This document shows, one piece after another, positions 51,894 to 59,951 of a stretch of 64,000 bases of DNA. Position 1 is the stretch's first letter, and every line of letters begins with the position of its first letter. This DNA is from Sphingobacteriales bacterium (GTDB lineage Bacteria; Bacteroidota; Bacteroidia; Chitinophagales; Chitinophagaceae). The stretch is from NCBI GenBank assembly GCA_003963365.1, contig RXJG01000005.1, positions 260,811 to 324,810 on the forward strand. The letters run 5' to 3'. Made by a program: the position numbers and the translations under genes. The notes beneath the pieces are model-generated. The model did no database searches. It was not told the origin of the DNA and worked only from the letters and a program-made list of their open reading frames with translations.

Positions 51894-54800
51894 ATGAGAA
51901 AACTGGCTGCATGGGCATTTGCCCTCCTTTGTTTTCATTTCGTCTCTTCACAAACAGTTCATCTGGATCAATTAAAAAATCTTAAGCCAAGGAGTATCGG
52001 CCCCGCCGGTATGAGCGGCCGGGTTACGGCTATCGATGCCATCTGGACTAACCCGGATGTGATTTATATCGGTACTGCTTCCGGTGGTGTTTGGAAAACG
52101 GAGAATAGTGGTACTACCTGGAAACCCATCTTCGATGAACAGCCCGTCATCAACATTGGTTCTGTTGCTATTCAGCAATCCAATCCCGACGTAGTGTGGG
52201 TAGGAACAGGAGAAGGCAATCCAAGGAACTCTGTTAGTTTGGGGGAAGGCCTCTACAAAAGCCTGGACGCCGGTAAAACATGGAAAAGAGTGGGGCTCGA
52301 AAAAACCCGCAATATTCACCGCATCATCATTGACCCAACTAATCCTAACACCGTGTATGTGGCCGCTATTGGCAACCCGTATGCAGAACACCCCGACCGT
52401 GGCGTATTTAAAACAACCGACGGTGGTGCTACCTGGGAAAAAATATTATATACCAATGATACCAGCGGTTGTGCCGAACTGGTAATGGATCCGCATAATC
52501 CCAATAAACTTTTTGCCAATATGTGGCAGCACCGCCGTACTCCATTCAGTTTTAAAAGTGGTGGCCCGGGTTCAGGTTTTTATGTTACAGTCGATGGAGG
52601 AAAAAACTGGAAGAAATTAGGTAAAGAAGATGGTTTACCCGCGGGCAACTATGGAAGAATTGGTATTGCCATAGCACAAAGTGACCCTACCCGTGTATAT
52701 GCGATGGTGGAAGCAACCAAAAATGGTTTATACCGCAGTGATGATGGCGGTTTTAAATGGGAGCTGATTAACAGCGATCCGGATGTGGTAACCAATCGCC
52801 CCTTCTATTTCCAGGATATAAGAGTGGATACTAAAAACGAAAATCGTTTATACAATATCTTTTCCATGGTTTCCATGAGTGAGGATGGTGGTAAATCATT
52901 TAAAGTCATCATTCCTTACAATGGCATACATCCTGATCATCATGCCTGGTGGATACACCCCAATGATGCTAATTTAATAATTGATGGCAACGATGGTGGA
53001 ATTGGCGTAAGCCGCGACCGTGGTAAAACATGGAAATTTGATGAGCAGTTACCGGTGGGTCAGTTCTATCACATCAATGTAGATAACGAAATGCCTTATA
53101 ATGTAATGGGCGGAATGCAGGATAATGGAAGCTGGCGTGGCCCCGCTTACTTATGGACCAGTGGTGGTATTAAAAACTATTACTGGGATAATTTATGGAG
53201 TGGTGATGGATTTGATGTGGTTCCCGATCCTGAAGACAGTAAATGGGTTTATGCTATGAGCCAGGGAGGTTCAGTAGGAAGATATAATGTAGTAACAGGA
53301 TTATCTGAAGGAATTCGCCCTCCCGGCCCTGATGCCAATACTAAACTTCGGTTTAACTGGAATGCAGCAATTGCATTAGATCCTTTCAATCCAAAAACTG
53401 TTTACTACGGTAGCCAGTTTCTGCACAAAAGCACCAATAAAGGAACATCCTGGGAAATCATTTCACCTGACTTAACTACTAATAATCCTGAACAGCAAAA
53501 GCAAGATGAGAATGGCGGATTAACATTAGACATCACCGGCGCTGAAAATTATAATACCATCATTGCTATTGCTCCTTCCACAAAACAACAGGGAGTAATT
53601 TGGGTGGGAACAGATGATGGTAATGTACAACTCACACAGGATGGCGGAAAAACATGGACTAATTTCCGCGGCAAAATACCAGGCTTACCGGTTGGTGCAT
53701 GGATTCCACAGATCCAGGCTTCCCGCTACAATGCCGGCGAAGCATTTGTTATTGCCAATGATTACCGCCGGGGAGATTTTAAACCATACATCTTCCGCAC
53801 CAAAGACTTTGGTAAAACATGGGAAAATATATTGCTGAATAAAAATACCATCGGTTACGCATTATGTGTATTGCAGGATCCAACAGAACCGAATTTGATC
53901 TTTGCCGGAACAGAACAGGGTTTATGGATAAGTTTTGATAATGGCGGCACCTGGCAGCAATTCAAAAATGGTTACCCTTCCGTTTCAACTTATGATTTAG
54001 CGATTCAGGAGAGAGAAGCCGATTTAGCTATTGCCACCTTTGGAAGGGCATTATGGATACTCGATGATATTCGTCCGTTAAGAAAGATCGCTGCCAACAA
54101 AGGGAAGATGCCGGATAAAAAGATCACCCTGTTTGATGTGCCGGAATCTTACCAGGCTTCCATCCGCAACGCTCCCGGTTATGAGTGGAGTACCTGGGGC
54201 ATGTATGATGGTGAAGACAGAAGGGGCAGCGGGACATCCATTTCTTATTTTATAAAACCATTGGATGCGAAAGATACCGGTGCAGCAAAATATAAAATTG
54301 ATTCTGTTACTATCAAAGTATATGATGAGCAGAATAATCTTATCCGAACTATTAAACAAAAAACTGATACCGGCTTCAACCGCACTTACTGGAACTATAT
54401 AGTAAAGGGTCTTCGTCAGCCCGGTCAACCTAAACCAAAACCAGGCGATCCTGAACCCGGTGGTTTTACTGCTGCTCCCGGTAATTTTAAAGTTGTAGTT
54501 AGCCTGGGTAAAGAAAGTGATAGTTCTAATGCGTCCGTAAAATATGATCCTAGAATTCCATTCGACAAAAATGTTTATGATGCTAAGAAGAAATTCTATG
54601 ATAAAGTAGGAGAAACTGCTCAGCGTTTATTGGGCTTAATGGATCGTTTGACTGAAGCTGAAGAAACAATCAAAAAATTAGATGCGCAGTTAAAAGATGT
54701 GGAAGGAAAAGATGCAGACAGTTTGCGCAAAGCCAGTAAAGCTGCTGCTGATTCAATAAAGAGCATCCGCAACTTTATTTCCGGTGCTCCTTCCGAAAAA

Positions 54801-55046
54801 CAGGGCCTGAGCCGATACGATGAAAAAACAGTAATGAATCGTTATAATACTGCAAGGTTTGCGGTATTCAATAAATTAGCTGCTCCCGGTAAAGAAGAAG
54901 AAAACTTATTGACTTATGCCAATAATGCTATTGCTGAAGCAATGAAAAAAGCGAATACCTTCTTTGATGGACAGTGGAAAGATTTCCGTAAACTGGCAGA
55001 GAGTACACAGGTAAAAATATTTAAAGACTATACTCCATTGCAATAA
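51894..55046 (+). CDS. Secreted VPS10/BNR beta-propeller protein (paralog C)
   Basis: 1050 residues with a signal peptide (1-20, FHFVSSQTV). Asp-box units include YKSLDAGKTWK, FKTTDGGATWE, YRSDDGGFKWE and QLTQDGGKTW. GRVTAIDAIWTNPDVIYIGT and WVGTGEGNPRNSVS align with the same stretches in the genes at 23027 and 30013, but the rest has diverged more. The C-terminal 150 residues are helical with a coiled-coil stretch (AEETIKKLDAQLKDVEGK). Likely periplasmic or surface-located; the ligand is unknown. It ends at its own terminator. Confidence 0.85.
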   Translation: MRKLAAWAFALLCFHFVSSQTVHLDQLKNLKPRSIGPAGMSGRVTAIDAIWTNPDVIYIGTASGGVWKTENSGTTWKPIFDEQPVINIGSVAIQQSNPDVVWVGTGEGNPRNSVSLGEGLYKSLDAGKTWKRVGLEKTRNIHRIIIDPTNPNTVYVAAIGNPYAEHPDRGVFKTTDGGATWEKILYTNDTSGCAELVMDPHNPNKLFANMWQHRRTPFSFKSGGPGSGFYVTVDGGKNWKKLGKEDGLPAGNYGRIGIAIAQSDPTRVYAMVEATKNGLYRSDDGGFKWELINSDPDVVTNRPFYFQDIRVDTKNENRLYNIFSMVSMSEDGGKSFKVIIPYNGIHPDHHAWWIHPNDANLIIDGNDGGIGVSRDRGKTWKFDEQLPVGQFYHINVDNEMPYNVMGGMQDNGSWRGPAYLWTSGGIKNYYWDNLWSGDGFDVVPDPEDSKWVYAMSQGGSVGRYNVVTGLSEGIRPPGPDANTKLRFNWNAAIALDPFNPKTVYYGSQFLHKSTNKGTSWEIISPDLTTNNPEQQKQDENGGLTLDITGAENYNTIIAIAPSTKQQGVIWVGTDDGNVQLTQDGGKTWTNFRGKIPGLPVGAWIPQIQASRYNAGEAFVIANDYRRGDFKPYIFRTKDFGKTWENILLNKNTIGYALCVLQDPTEPNLIFAGTEQGLWISFDNGGTWQQFKNGYPSVSTYDLAIQEREADLAIATFGRALWILDDIRPLRKIAANKGKMPDKKITLFDVPESYQASIRNAPGYEWSTWGMYDGEDRRGSGTSISYFIKPLDAKDTGAAKYKIDSVTIKVYDEQNNLIRTIKQKTDTGFNRTYWNYIVKGLRQPGQPKPKPGDPEPGGFTAAPGNFKVVVSLGKESDSSNASVKYDPRIPFDKNVYDAKKKFYDKVGETAQRLLGLMDRLTEAEETIKKLDAQLKDVEGKDADSLRKASKAAADSIKSIRNFISGAPSEKQGLSRYDEKTVMNRYNTARFAVFNKLAAPGKEEENLLTYANNAIAEAMKKANTFFDGQWKDFRKLAESTQVKIFKDYTPLQ

Positions 55047-55066
55047 GTTTTATTGAATGCATGTTT

Positions 55067-55105
55067 ATTAAAAGGCTGTTCCATAGAGCAGCCTTTTAAT
55101 TTTTA
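55067..55105 (+). terminator. Intrinsic terminator of paralog C
   Basis: TTAAAAGGCTG (55068-55078) pairs with CAGCCTTTTAA (55089-55099), followed by TTTTT. It is about 20 nt after the stop codon. Confidence 0.8.
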
Positions 55106-55121
55106 TGATGCCTTGTACGAA

Positions 55122-55143
55122 CCTGTTTACTTGCATAAACAGG
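55122..55143. promoter_or_regulatory. Perfect inverted repeat upstream of the large surface protein gene
   Basis: CCTGTTTA (55122-55129) and TAAACAGG (55136-55143) are 8-bp perfect arms with a 6-nt spacer, 36 nt before the start codon. No T-run follows, so an operator or RNA hairpin is more likely than a terminator. This is inference. Confidence 0.45.
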
Positions 55144-55179
55144 AACAAATGCTTATTTTGTCATTAAACCCAATACTAA

Positions 55180-58100
55180 ATGAGAGTTAAACTGCTGGCA
55201 ATGCTTAGCCTTTATGGCTACTTCCACTCTTTATTACACGCACAACAACAGGCCTTTAATCAAAACTCATCCCGCAGTAATCACACAAGATTGAGTGATG
55301 CGTGGAATTTTGGTGTGAACACTGGTGGTTCTTTTGGAATAAACAGTAATGAGAACACGTTGTTCCGTGGTAATAGCATAGCCACAAAAATGTTTAGTAA
55401 ATATTACTTTGGTAACTGGGGACTGGGCCTGTCGGGTGGTATCATTCCCGGAACCATCAGCAGCAGTGCTGTCAGTCAGTTTTTAATTGACAGAAAGTTT
55501 CCAACAGATGCGACTATTACCAATGCAAAACCCTTCAATAGTTATTTATTGTTCGGGCCATCCATTCGCTTTGGTCACCGTGTTCAGTTTGGAGCCGAGG
55601 TAACGGGTGGTATGTTCTACAACAATCCCGGTGGACTGGTTATTGGTCAGCAGGGTGCCGTTCGCCCTTTATATCGCTTTGATAATGGAAGCAAAAATTT
55701 ATTCCCCGGCTTTTCCGGTAATCTTCTGGTAGCTTACCCCATTGATCATTCAATCCGTTTCTTTATCAACACCGATTATCTTCAAACAAAATCATCCATT
55801 CGTTTATTTGATCCGCAAAGAGGTATTGATGTAGTTACAGAGCAAAACAAAGATGTAAAACTCTTTACCGTTGGAGTTGGTATTACCAAATCATTCAACA
55901 CCAAAAGAGTTTTACCAACTGTAAATAAAAAAGAAATAGCTATTGATGAAGCTGGTGTACCTGTATATGAAGTCAAATCACCAAGAGATCTTGCCACGGG
56001 TCAGGCAAGTGGGAGAAGGGTATTACCAACAGTAAATAAAAGAGAAATTGTGGCGCCAAGAGATCTTACCACTGGCCAGGCAAGCGGCAGAAGGATAAAT
56101 GTAAGTTGCGGACCCGTTACCATCAAAACAAATAATGCAGATGGCACCACCAGCGAAATGACTTTTGCCTGCCCGGCTGATGCACTGGATTATCAAAGCC
56201 GCATATCAACGAATGTAACTGTTCCAAAACAAACACAGGGAGCCACTTTTGGTGAAAAAGTAAACCAGGGTTTACAATCGGCTGGCAGTGCTTTATCACA
56301 GGGAAGGCAGGGAATCATTCATCGTGATCTTTCAGCAAGAAATATTTTAGTGGGTCGTGTGCAATGGAGTGGAAATGCAATAGAAGCAAGCGGAATTGTT
56401 ACCAATAAAACTGCGGCGGTATCATCGGTTTCTAATTTAGGTGGAGGGGCTGCATCGGCATCCTACGCAAGAAATGGTGTAGCTACAGGGGCTGCAACAA
56501 TTTCTAAAGGAATAGTAACAAACATTTATGCACGGGAAGCCGGTAGTGGAATGGCAACAGGAAAAAAACAATATGAGCCTGTATTTCTTGAAGAAGAAAG
56601 TGCTAAACACAAGGGGCAAATGGGAAATGTGCAATCAAATCCATTGTATGTTGATAAAGGTATGAGCGGTACTAATCCGTTATATGAGTCAGGAAAAACA
56701 AGCCCGGCTAAACCAGATAGTGACGGTTTAGCTGATTTAAATGTTTATTTAATCAATGCAGATAACGGGGCCACCGTTGCTTACACAAAAACAGAAGAAG
56801 ATGGCACTTTCTTTTTTGCCGGCGTCACTTCGGGTAATTACATTGTAAAAATAAAAGGGGCGGTAGCTGCAAAAAAAGGATACGATTATTATATGGCCCA
56901 AAAAATGGATGTGGCTGGTGAAGTGTTAGCGGCAGAAGATTACTGGTCAGTTGATTTGATAGCAGATACCGGAACAGTGGAAACAGCCCAGTCACTAATT
57001 AAAACAAAAACAAAATCCAATCAATCAAACGACAGAACAAGTGGAAACAGTTTAATATGGAGTCCCCGATCTAACAAAATAATGAATATGGCTGTGGGTG
57101 ATTTGGATGGTGATGGAGCAGCAGAATTATTAGTAGGTAATAAAATGTCAGGACTGGTTGGTGGAACAATGCCCGGCGGAGCTGTTATTTCAGCTGCATT
57201 GAGTCCCGGCAATCCAATTGGAGGATTAAATATTAAAGGAGGAAAAAATCCCGGCGGAAATTTAAGAACTACCCAAACCAATGAATATGGTGAGTTTGAA
57301 TTTACCAGCCTTGAACCCGGTAATTATACTTTTACTGCTGAGTTGAATTATTATATCAATGACGAAACTTTTGTAGAGGTAGGTCAGAATATTGTAACCA
57401 GTGAATCCAACTTAAAAGGCGATGTAAAAGCTACTGCCTCACAAAACAGTCAGTCCTTAAAAGCAGGCATTAACGGTATTAATTCCAGTGCTATGCCTAA
57501 CCGTATCTCCATGAATGTTACCGTACCAAAGCAAACGCAGGGGGCTACCTTTGGCGAAAAAGTTTCTGCAGGTTTCACTACAGGTGATAACAATCAGCAA
57601 AAAGCACAAAACAATAATACTGTAAGAAGTAACCGTACGGATAATGCAATTATCATTGCTGATTTAGATGGTGATGGTACCATGGAAACTTCTTATTTAA
57701 ATATAAACGGTGAAATAGCTACGTTAAATATTACAGAACCCGGAGTTCGCCTGGCTGAAGCGGATAATGCAGCAGGGGGAATAAATATTACTGAACAGGG
57801 TACCCGCAAAGTAGTTGAAAAAGCAACCAGCGGCCTAAAAGATGTACTGAAAACACAGGTGAAAATGGCGGGTAATACAGGTCCGGTAAAATGGATGGCC
57901 CCTGAAGCATTGAATAATAAAATTCATGGTGATCCGCATGTTGATGAAAAAGTTGGCACGTTGTATTTAGGAAATGAAAGTGATGCACCAAAAGCAGCTG
58001 AGGGGAAATGGAAATGCGGGGACATTGGCCTGAAAGCGGTTCGTTGCAATGATGGGGTTATTGTTGCAGTAACAGCCAAAGGAGATGATTATCCTGCACA

Positions 58101-58392
58101 ATCACAGGTTTCATTAAATGCGTTAGCTCCCGGTCAGCCTGTAACCAAAGCCGCCATTTATTTTGTGGATGATAAAGGTAAAACCTATAAAAAAGAAACA
58201 GATGCAGCAGGCCGTTTATCTTTAAACGGATTGCCCCCGGGTGTTCCATTAAAAATGCTGGCTAATATGGGTGTGGATGGAAGTGATGATGTATTATTTT
58301 TGATGTCAACGGATGAACAGGGAAAACCTGTTTGCAATGTACTCAAGACAAAACATGATACTGTAAAAAACTCCATTAATAATGTTAGGTAG
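55180..58392 (+). CDS. Large exported protein with barrel-like N-terminus, repeats and kinase-like peptides
   Basis: 1070 residues; signal peptide 1-22 (SLLHAQQ). Residues about 30-240 have alternating aromatic and Gly/Asn patterns like an outer-membrane barrel. Then: a tandem repeat (244-305, SPRDLATGQASGRR twice); a duplicated NVTVPKQTQGATFGEKV (345-361, 779-795); IIHRDLSARNILV at 379-391; twin NPLY (487 and 499); three CNA-B or carboxypeptidase-regulatory-like beta sandwiches (about 510-580, 690-730, 1000-1045, with TDEDG/NEYGEF/DAAGRL-type cores); DxDGDG at 641 and 828; and GPVKWMAPEAL at 901-911. I recognise no whole-length family. It stands alone between two terminators; translation is continuous, with no frameshift. 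Confidence 0.75.
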   Translation: MRVKLLAMLSLYGYFHSLLHAQQQAFNQNSSRSNHTRLSDAWNFGVNTGGSFGINSNENTLFRGNSIATKMFSKYYFGNWGLGLSGGIIPGTISSSAVSQFLIDRKFPTDATITNAKPFNSYLLFGPSIRFGHRVQFGAEVTGGMFYNNPGGLVIGQQGAVRPLYRFDNGSKNLFPGFSGNLLVAYPIDHSIRFFINTDYLQTKSSIRLFDPQRGIDVVTEQNKDVKLFTVGVGITKSFNTKRVLPTVNKKEIAIDEAGVPVYEVKSPRDLATGQASGRRVLPTVNKREIVAPRDLTTGQASGRRINVSCGPVTIKTNNADGTTSEMTFACPADALDYQSRISTNVTVPKQTQGATFGEKVNQGLQSAGSALSQGRQGIIHRDLSARNILVGRVQWSGNAIEASGIVTNKTAAVSSVSNLGGGAASASYARNGVATGAATISKGIVTNIYAREAGSGMATGKKQYEPVFLEEESAKHKGQMGNVQSNPLYVDKGMSGTNPLYESGKTSPAKPDSDGLADLNVYLINADNGATVAYTKTEEDGTFFFAGVTSGNYIVKIKGAVAAKKGYDYYMAQKMDVAGEVLAAEDYWSVDLIADTGTVETAQSLIKTKTKSNQSNDRTSGNSLIWSPRSNKIMNMAVGDLDGDGAAELLVGNKMSGLVGGTMPGGAVISAALSPGNPIGGLNIKGGKNPGGNLRTTQTNEYGEFEFTSLEPGNYTFTAELNYYINDETFVEVGQNIVTSESNLKGDVKATASQNSQSLKAGINGINSSAMPNRISMNVTVPKQTQGATFGEKVSAGFTTGDNNQQKAQNNNTVRSNRTDNAIIIADLDGDGTMETSYLNINGEIATLNITEPGVRLAEADNAAGGINITEQGTRKVVEKATSGLKDVLKTQVKMAGNTGPVKWMAPEALNNKIHGDPHVDEKVGTLYLGNESDAPKAAEGKWKCGDIGLKAVRCNDGVIVAVTAKGDDYPAQSQVSLNALAPGQPVTKAAIYFVDDKGKTYKKETDAAGRLSLNGLPPGVPLKMLANMGVDGSDDVLFLMSTDEQGKPVCNVLKTKHDTVKNSINNVR
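55909..56094 (+). repeat. Tandem coding repeat in the large surface protein
   Basis: Unit 1 (55909-56019) and unit 2 (56020-56094) both begin VLPTVNKKEI/VLPTVNKREI and end PRDL-A/T-TGQASGRR; unit 1 carries about 12 extra codons in the middle. The 3' halves are about 85 percent identical at DNA level with synonymous changes, so the duplication is not very recent. Confidence 0.7.
56314..56352 (+). other. Tyrosine-kinase active-site signature inside the surface protein
   Basis: Codons 379-391 read IIHRDLSARNILV. This fits the PROSITE-style tyrosine kinase pattern [LIVMFYC]-x-[HY]-x-D-[LIVMFY]-[RSTAC]-x-x-N-[LIVMFYC](3) at every position. The following residues contain no DFG motif, and I see no glycine loop or catalytic lysine before it. 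Confidence 0.7.
57880..57927 (+). other. Kinase APE-type peptide inside the surface protein
   Basis: Codons 901-916 read GPVKWMAPEALNNKIH. GPVKWMAPEAL is the activation-segment end of tyrosine kinases. In real kinases it lies about 45 residues after HRD; here the distance is about 520 residues. Confidence 0.7.
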
Positions 58393-58419
58393 TTTTGTTC
58401 CAGCTTTACTACTTACAAA

Positions 58420-58450
58420 CACCCCACAGTTTGTGGGGTTCTTTATTTTT
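58420..58450 (+). terminator. Intrinsic terminator of the large surface protein gene
   Basis: ACCCCACA (58421-58427 area) pairs with TGTGGGGT (58432-58439), followed by TCTTTATTTTT. The T-tract overlaps the recX -7 box. Confidence 0.8.
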
Positions 58451-58451
58451 G
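58444..58451 (+). promoter_or_regulatory. Candidate -7 box for recX
   Basis: TATTTTTG matches TAnnTTTG exactly and ends 3 nt before the recX ATG at 58455. It overlaps the T-tract of the upstream terminator, which alone could produce a match. Confidence 0.3.
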
Positions 58452-58454
58452 CGC

Positions 58455-58937
58455 ATGCTTCAGCGAAAACAACTTACTAAAGAACAGGCTTTGCAAAAAC
58501 TCCGGCATTATTGCGCTTACCAGGAACGTTGTCATCTTGAAGTAAAAGAAAAACTTTATTCCTTTGGTTTGCGTAAGCAGGAAGTAGAAGAAAGCATTTC
58601 GCAACTAATTGAAGAAGACTGTTTAAATGAAGAACGTTTTGCTTTACAGTTTGCCGGTGGTAAATTTAGAATGAAACAATGGGGAAGAGTGAAGATAAAA
58701 TATGAACTCAAACAAAAAGGAGTGAGTGAATATTGTATAAGAAAAGCGATTCAGTCAATTGATGAAGAAGCATACCAGAAAACTATGCATCAGTTTGCTG
58801 CTAAAAAATGGAAATCCATCCGGGGTGAAGGAGTAAATTTATTTGTGAAGATGAGCAAAACAAAAAACTATTTGCAGCAAAGAGGCTTTGAGCCATTATT
58901 GATACAACAGGCCATTCAGCGGTTAAAAGAAAATTGA
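58455..58937 (+). CDS. recX: RecX regulatory protein
   Basis: 160 residues from the ATG at 58455 (MLQRKQLTKEQALQKLRHYC); the longer in-frame start would lie inside the terminator. It is made of three-helix repeats: ERCHLEVKEKLYSFGL, EEDCLNEERFALQFAGGKFR and WGRVKIKYELKQKGVSEYC. RecX binds the groove of RecA filaments and controls their growth. It is far from recA (about 10 kb away), unlike in many bacteria. Confidence 0.9.
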   Translation: MLQRKQLTKEQALQKLRHYCAYQERCHLEVKEKLYSFGLRKQEVEESISQLIEEDCLNEERFALQFAGGKFRMKQWGRVKIKYELKQKGVSEYCIRKAIQSIDEEAYQKTMHQFAAKKWKSIRGEGVNLFVKMSKTKNYLQQRGFEPLLIQQAIQRLKEN

Positions 58938-58968
58938 CGATTCCCTTTTTGTATGTTAATTTTAAAAG

Positions 58969-59949
58969 GTGAAAATCAATTACCAGCTCCTGGTTTTACT
59001 GTTATTGCTTTCGGCAGTTGTTCATGCACAGGATACAACTACTTTCAGGTATGAGATCACCGGAACTACCGACAATGATGACTATACTATCAGGTACACT
59101 GATCGTTATTACTCTAACGGGTTATTTTTAAAATTCTATGCTGCTTTAAAAGACATAAACGAAAAAAATCCCAAAAGCATAAAAAAAATATTCTCTATAG
59201 AACTGGGACAAATGATGTTTAATCCTCATAGTCACGATAAAAACTTTTTAACTGACCTCGACCGGCCATTTGCCGGGGTACTCTTTATAAAACCGTCTTT
59301 TACCGGCATTACCGCCAAAGAAAATGTATGGCAGCTGGGTGTGCAGGCTGGTATTATGGGACCTTCAGCTTTTGGGAAGCAAGTACAAACCTGGTGGCAT
59401 GGTGCTTTCCACATACTTTCTATTTATGGGTGGGATACTCAGCTTAAAAACGAAGCCTTTATTAATTTAACAGCCAGCTACAATTATCATTTGTTACAAA
59501 AACAAAAAGAAAATCCATGGTTTGATGCCTATGCTTTTGCAGCAGCTTCCCTGGGAAATAATTTAACAAATACCAGTATTGGGTTAAGATTGAAAACCGG
59601 GGCATTTGAAAAAGCTTTTCAAAGTGTTGCCTGGGGTTCAAGAATACAAAGAACAAAACAAAATCATGCCTGGCGAAAAAATCATGAAGTGTATATTTAT
59701 TTTGAACCACAATTAACTTACCAGGCTTACAATGCAGCATTACAGGGAGGCCTGTTTAAACAGGATTCTGCAAAAGGGTTTTTTTATACAGGCATTCGGC
59801 CAATTGTTTACCAGCATAGCTGGGGATTATTGTTTGCACAAAATCATTGGACCATTCAGTTTGGATATACTTTCAGAACCAGAGAGGCAAAACACCAGGT
59901 TGCTATTGAAGATTTTGGAACGATACGGTTTGGTTACCGGTTTAGATAA
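58969..59949 (+). CDS. Lipid A deacylase LpxR family protein (DUF2219)
   Basis: 326 residues with GTG start (in-frame; the nearby ATG is in another frame) and signal peptide 1-20 (SAVVHAQ). NDDYTIRYTDRYYSNGLFLKF, shown here in two parts NDDYTIRY and TDRYYSNGLFLKF, then DRPFAGVLFIKP and GIMGPSAFGKQVQTWWH, match LpxR closely, including the Ca-binding and active-site regions. It is a predicted outer-membrane barrel that removes the 3'-acyl chains of lipid A. Its stop codon lies 2 nt from that of the convergent CAT-like gene. Confidence 0.85.
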   Translation: MKINYQLLVLLLLLSAVVHAQDTTTFRYEITGTTDNDDYTIRYTDRYYSNGLFLKFYAALKDINEKNPKSIKKIFSIELGQMMFNPHSHDKNFLTDLDRPFAGVLFIKPSFTGITAKENVWQLGVQAGIMGPSAFGKQVQTWWHGAFHILSIYGWDTQLKNEAFINLTASYNYHLLQKQKENPWFDAYAFAAASLGNNLTNTSIGLRLKTGAFEKAFQSVAWGSRIQRTKQNHAWRKNHEVYIYFEPQLTYQAYNAALQGGLFKQDSAKGFFYTGIRPIVYQHSWGLLFAQNHWTIQFGYTFRTREAKHQVAIEDFGTIRFGYRFR

Positions 59950-59951
59950 TA

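Noticed and set aside
55180-58392. Receptor tyrosine kinase encoded in the window
   Set aside because: Two kinase-like peptides occur, but there is no glycine loop, catalytic lysine or DFG, and their spacing is impossible for a kinase fold.
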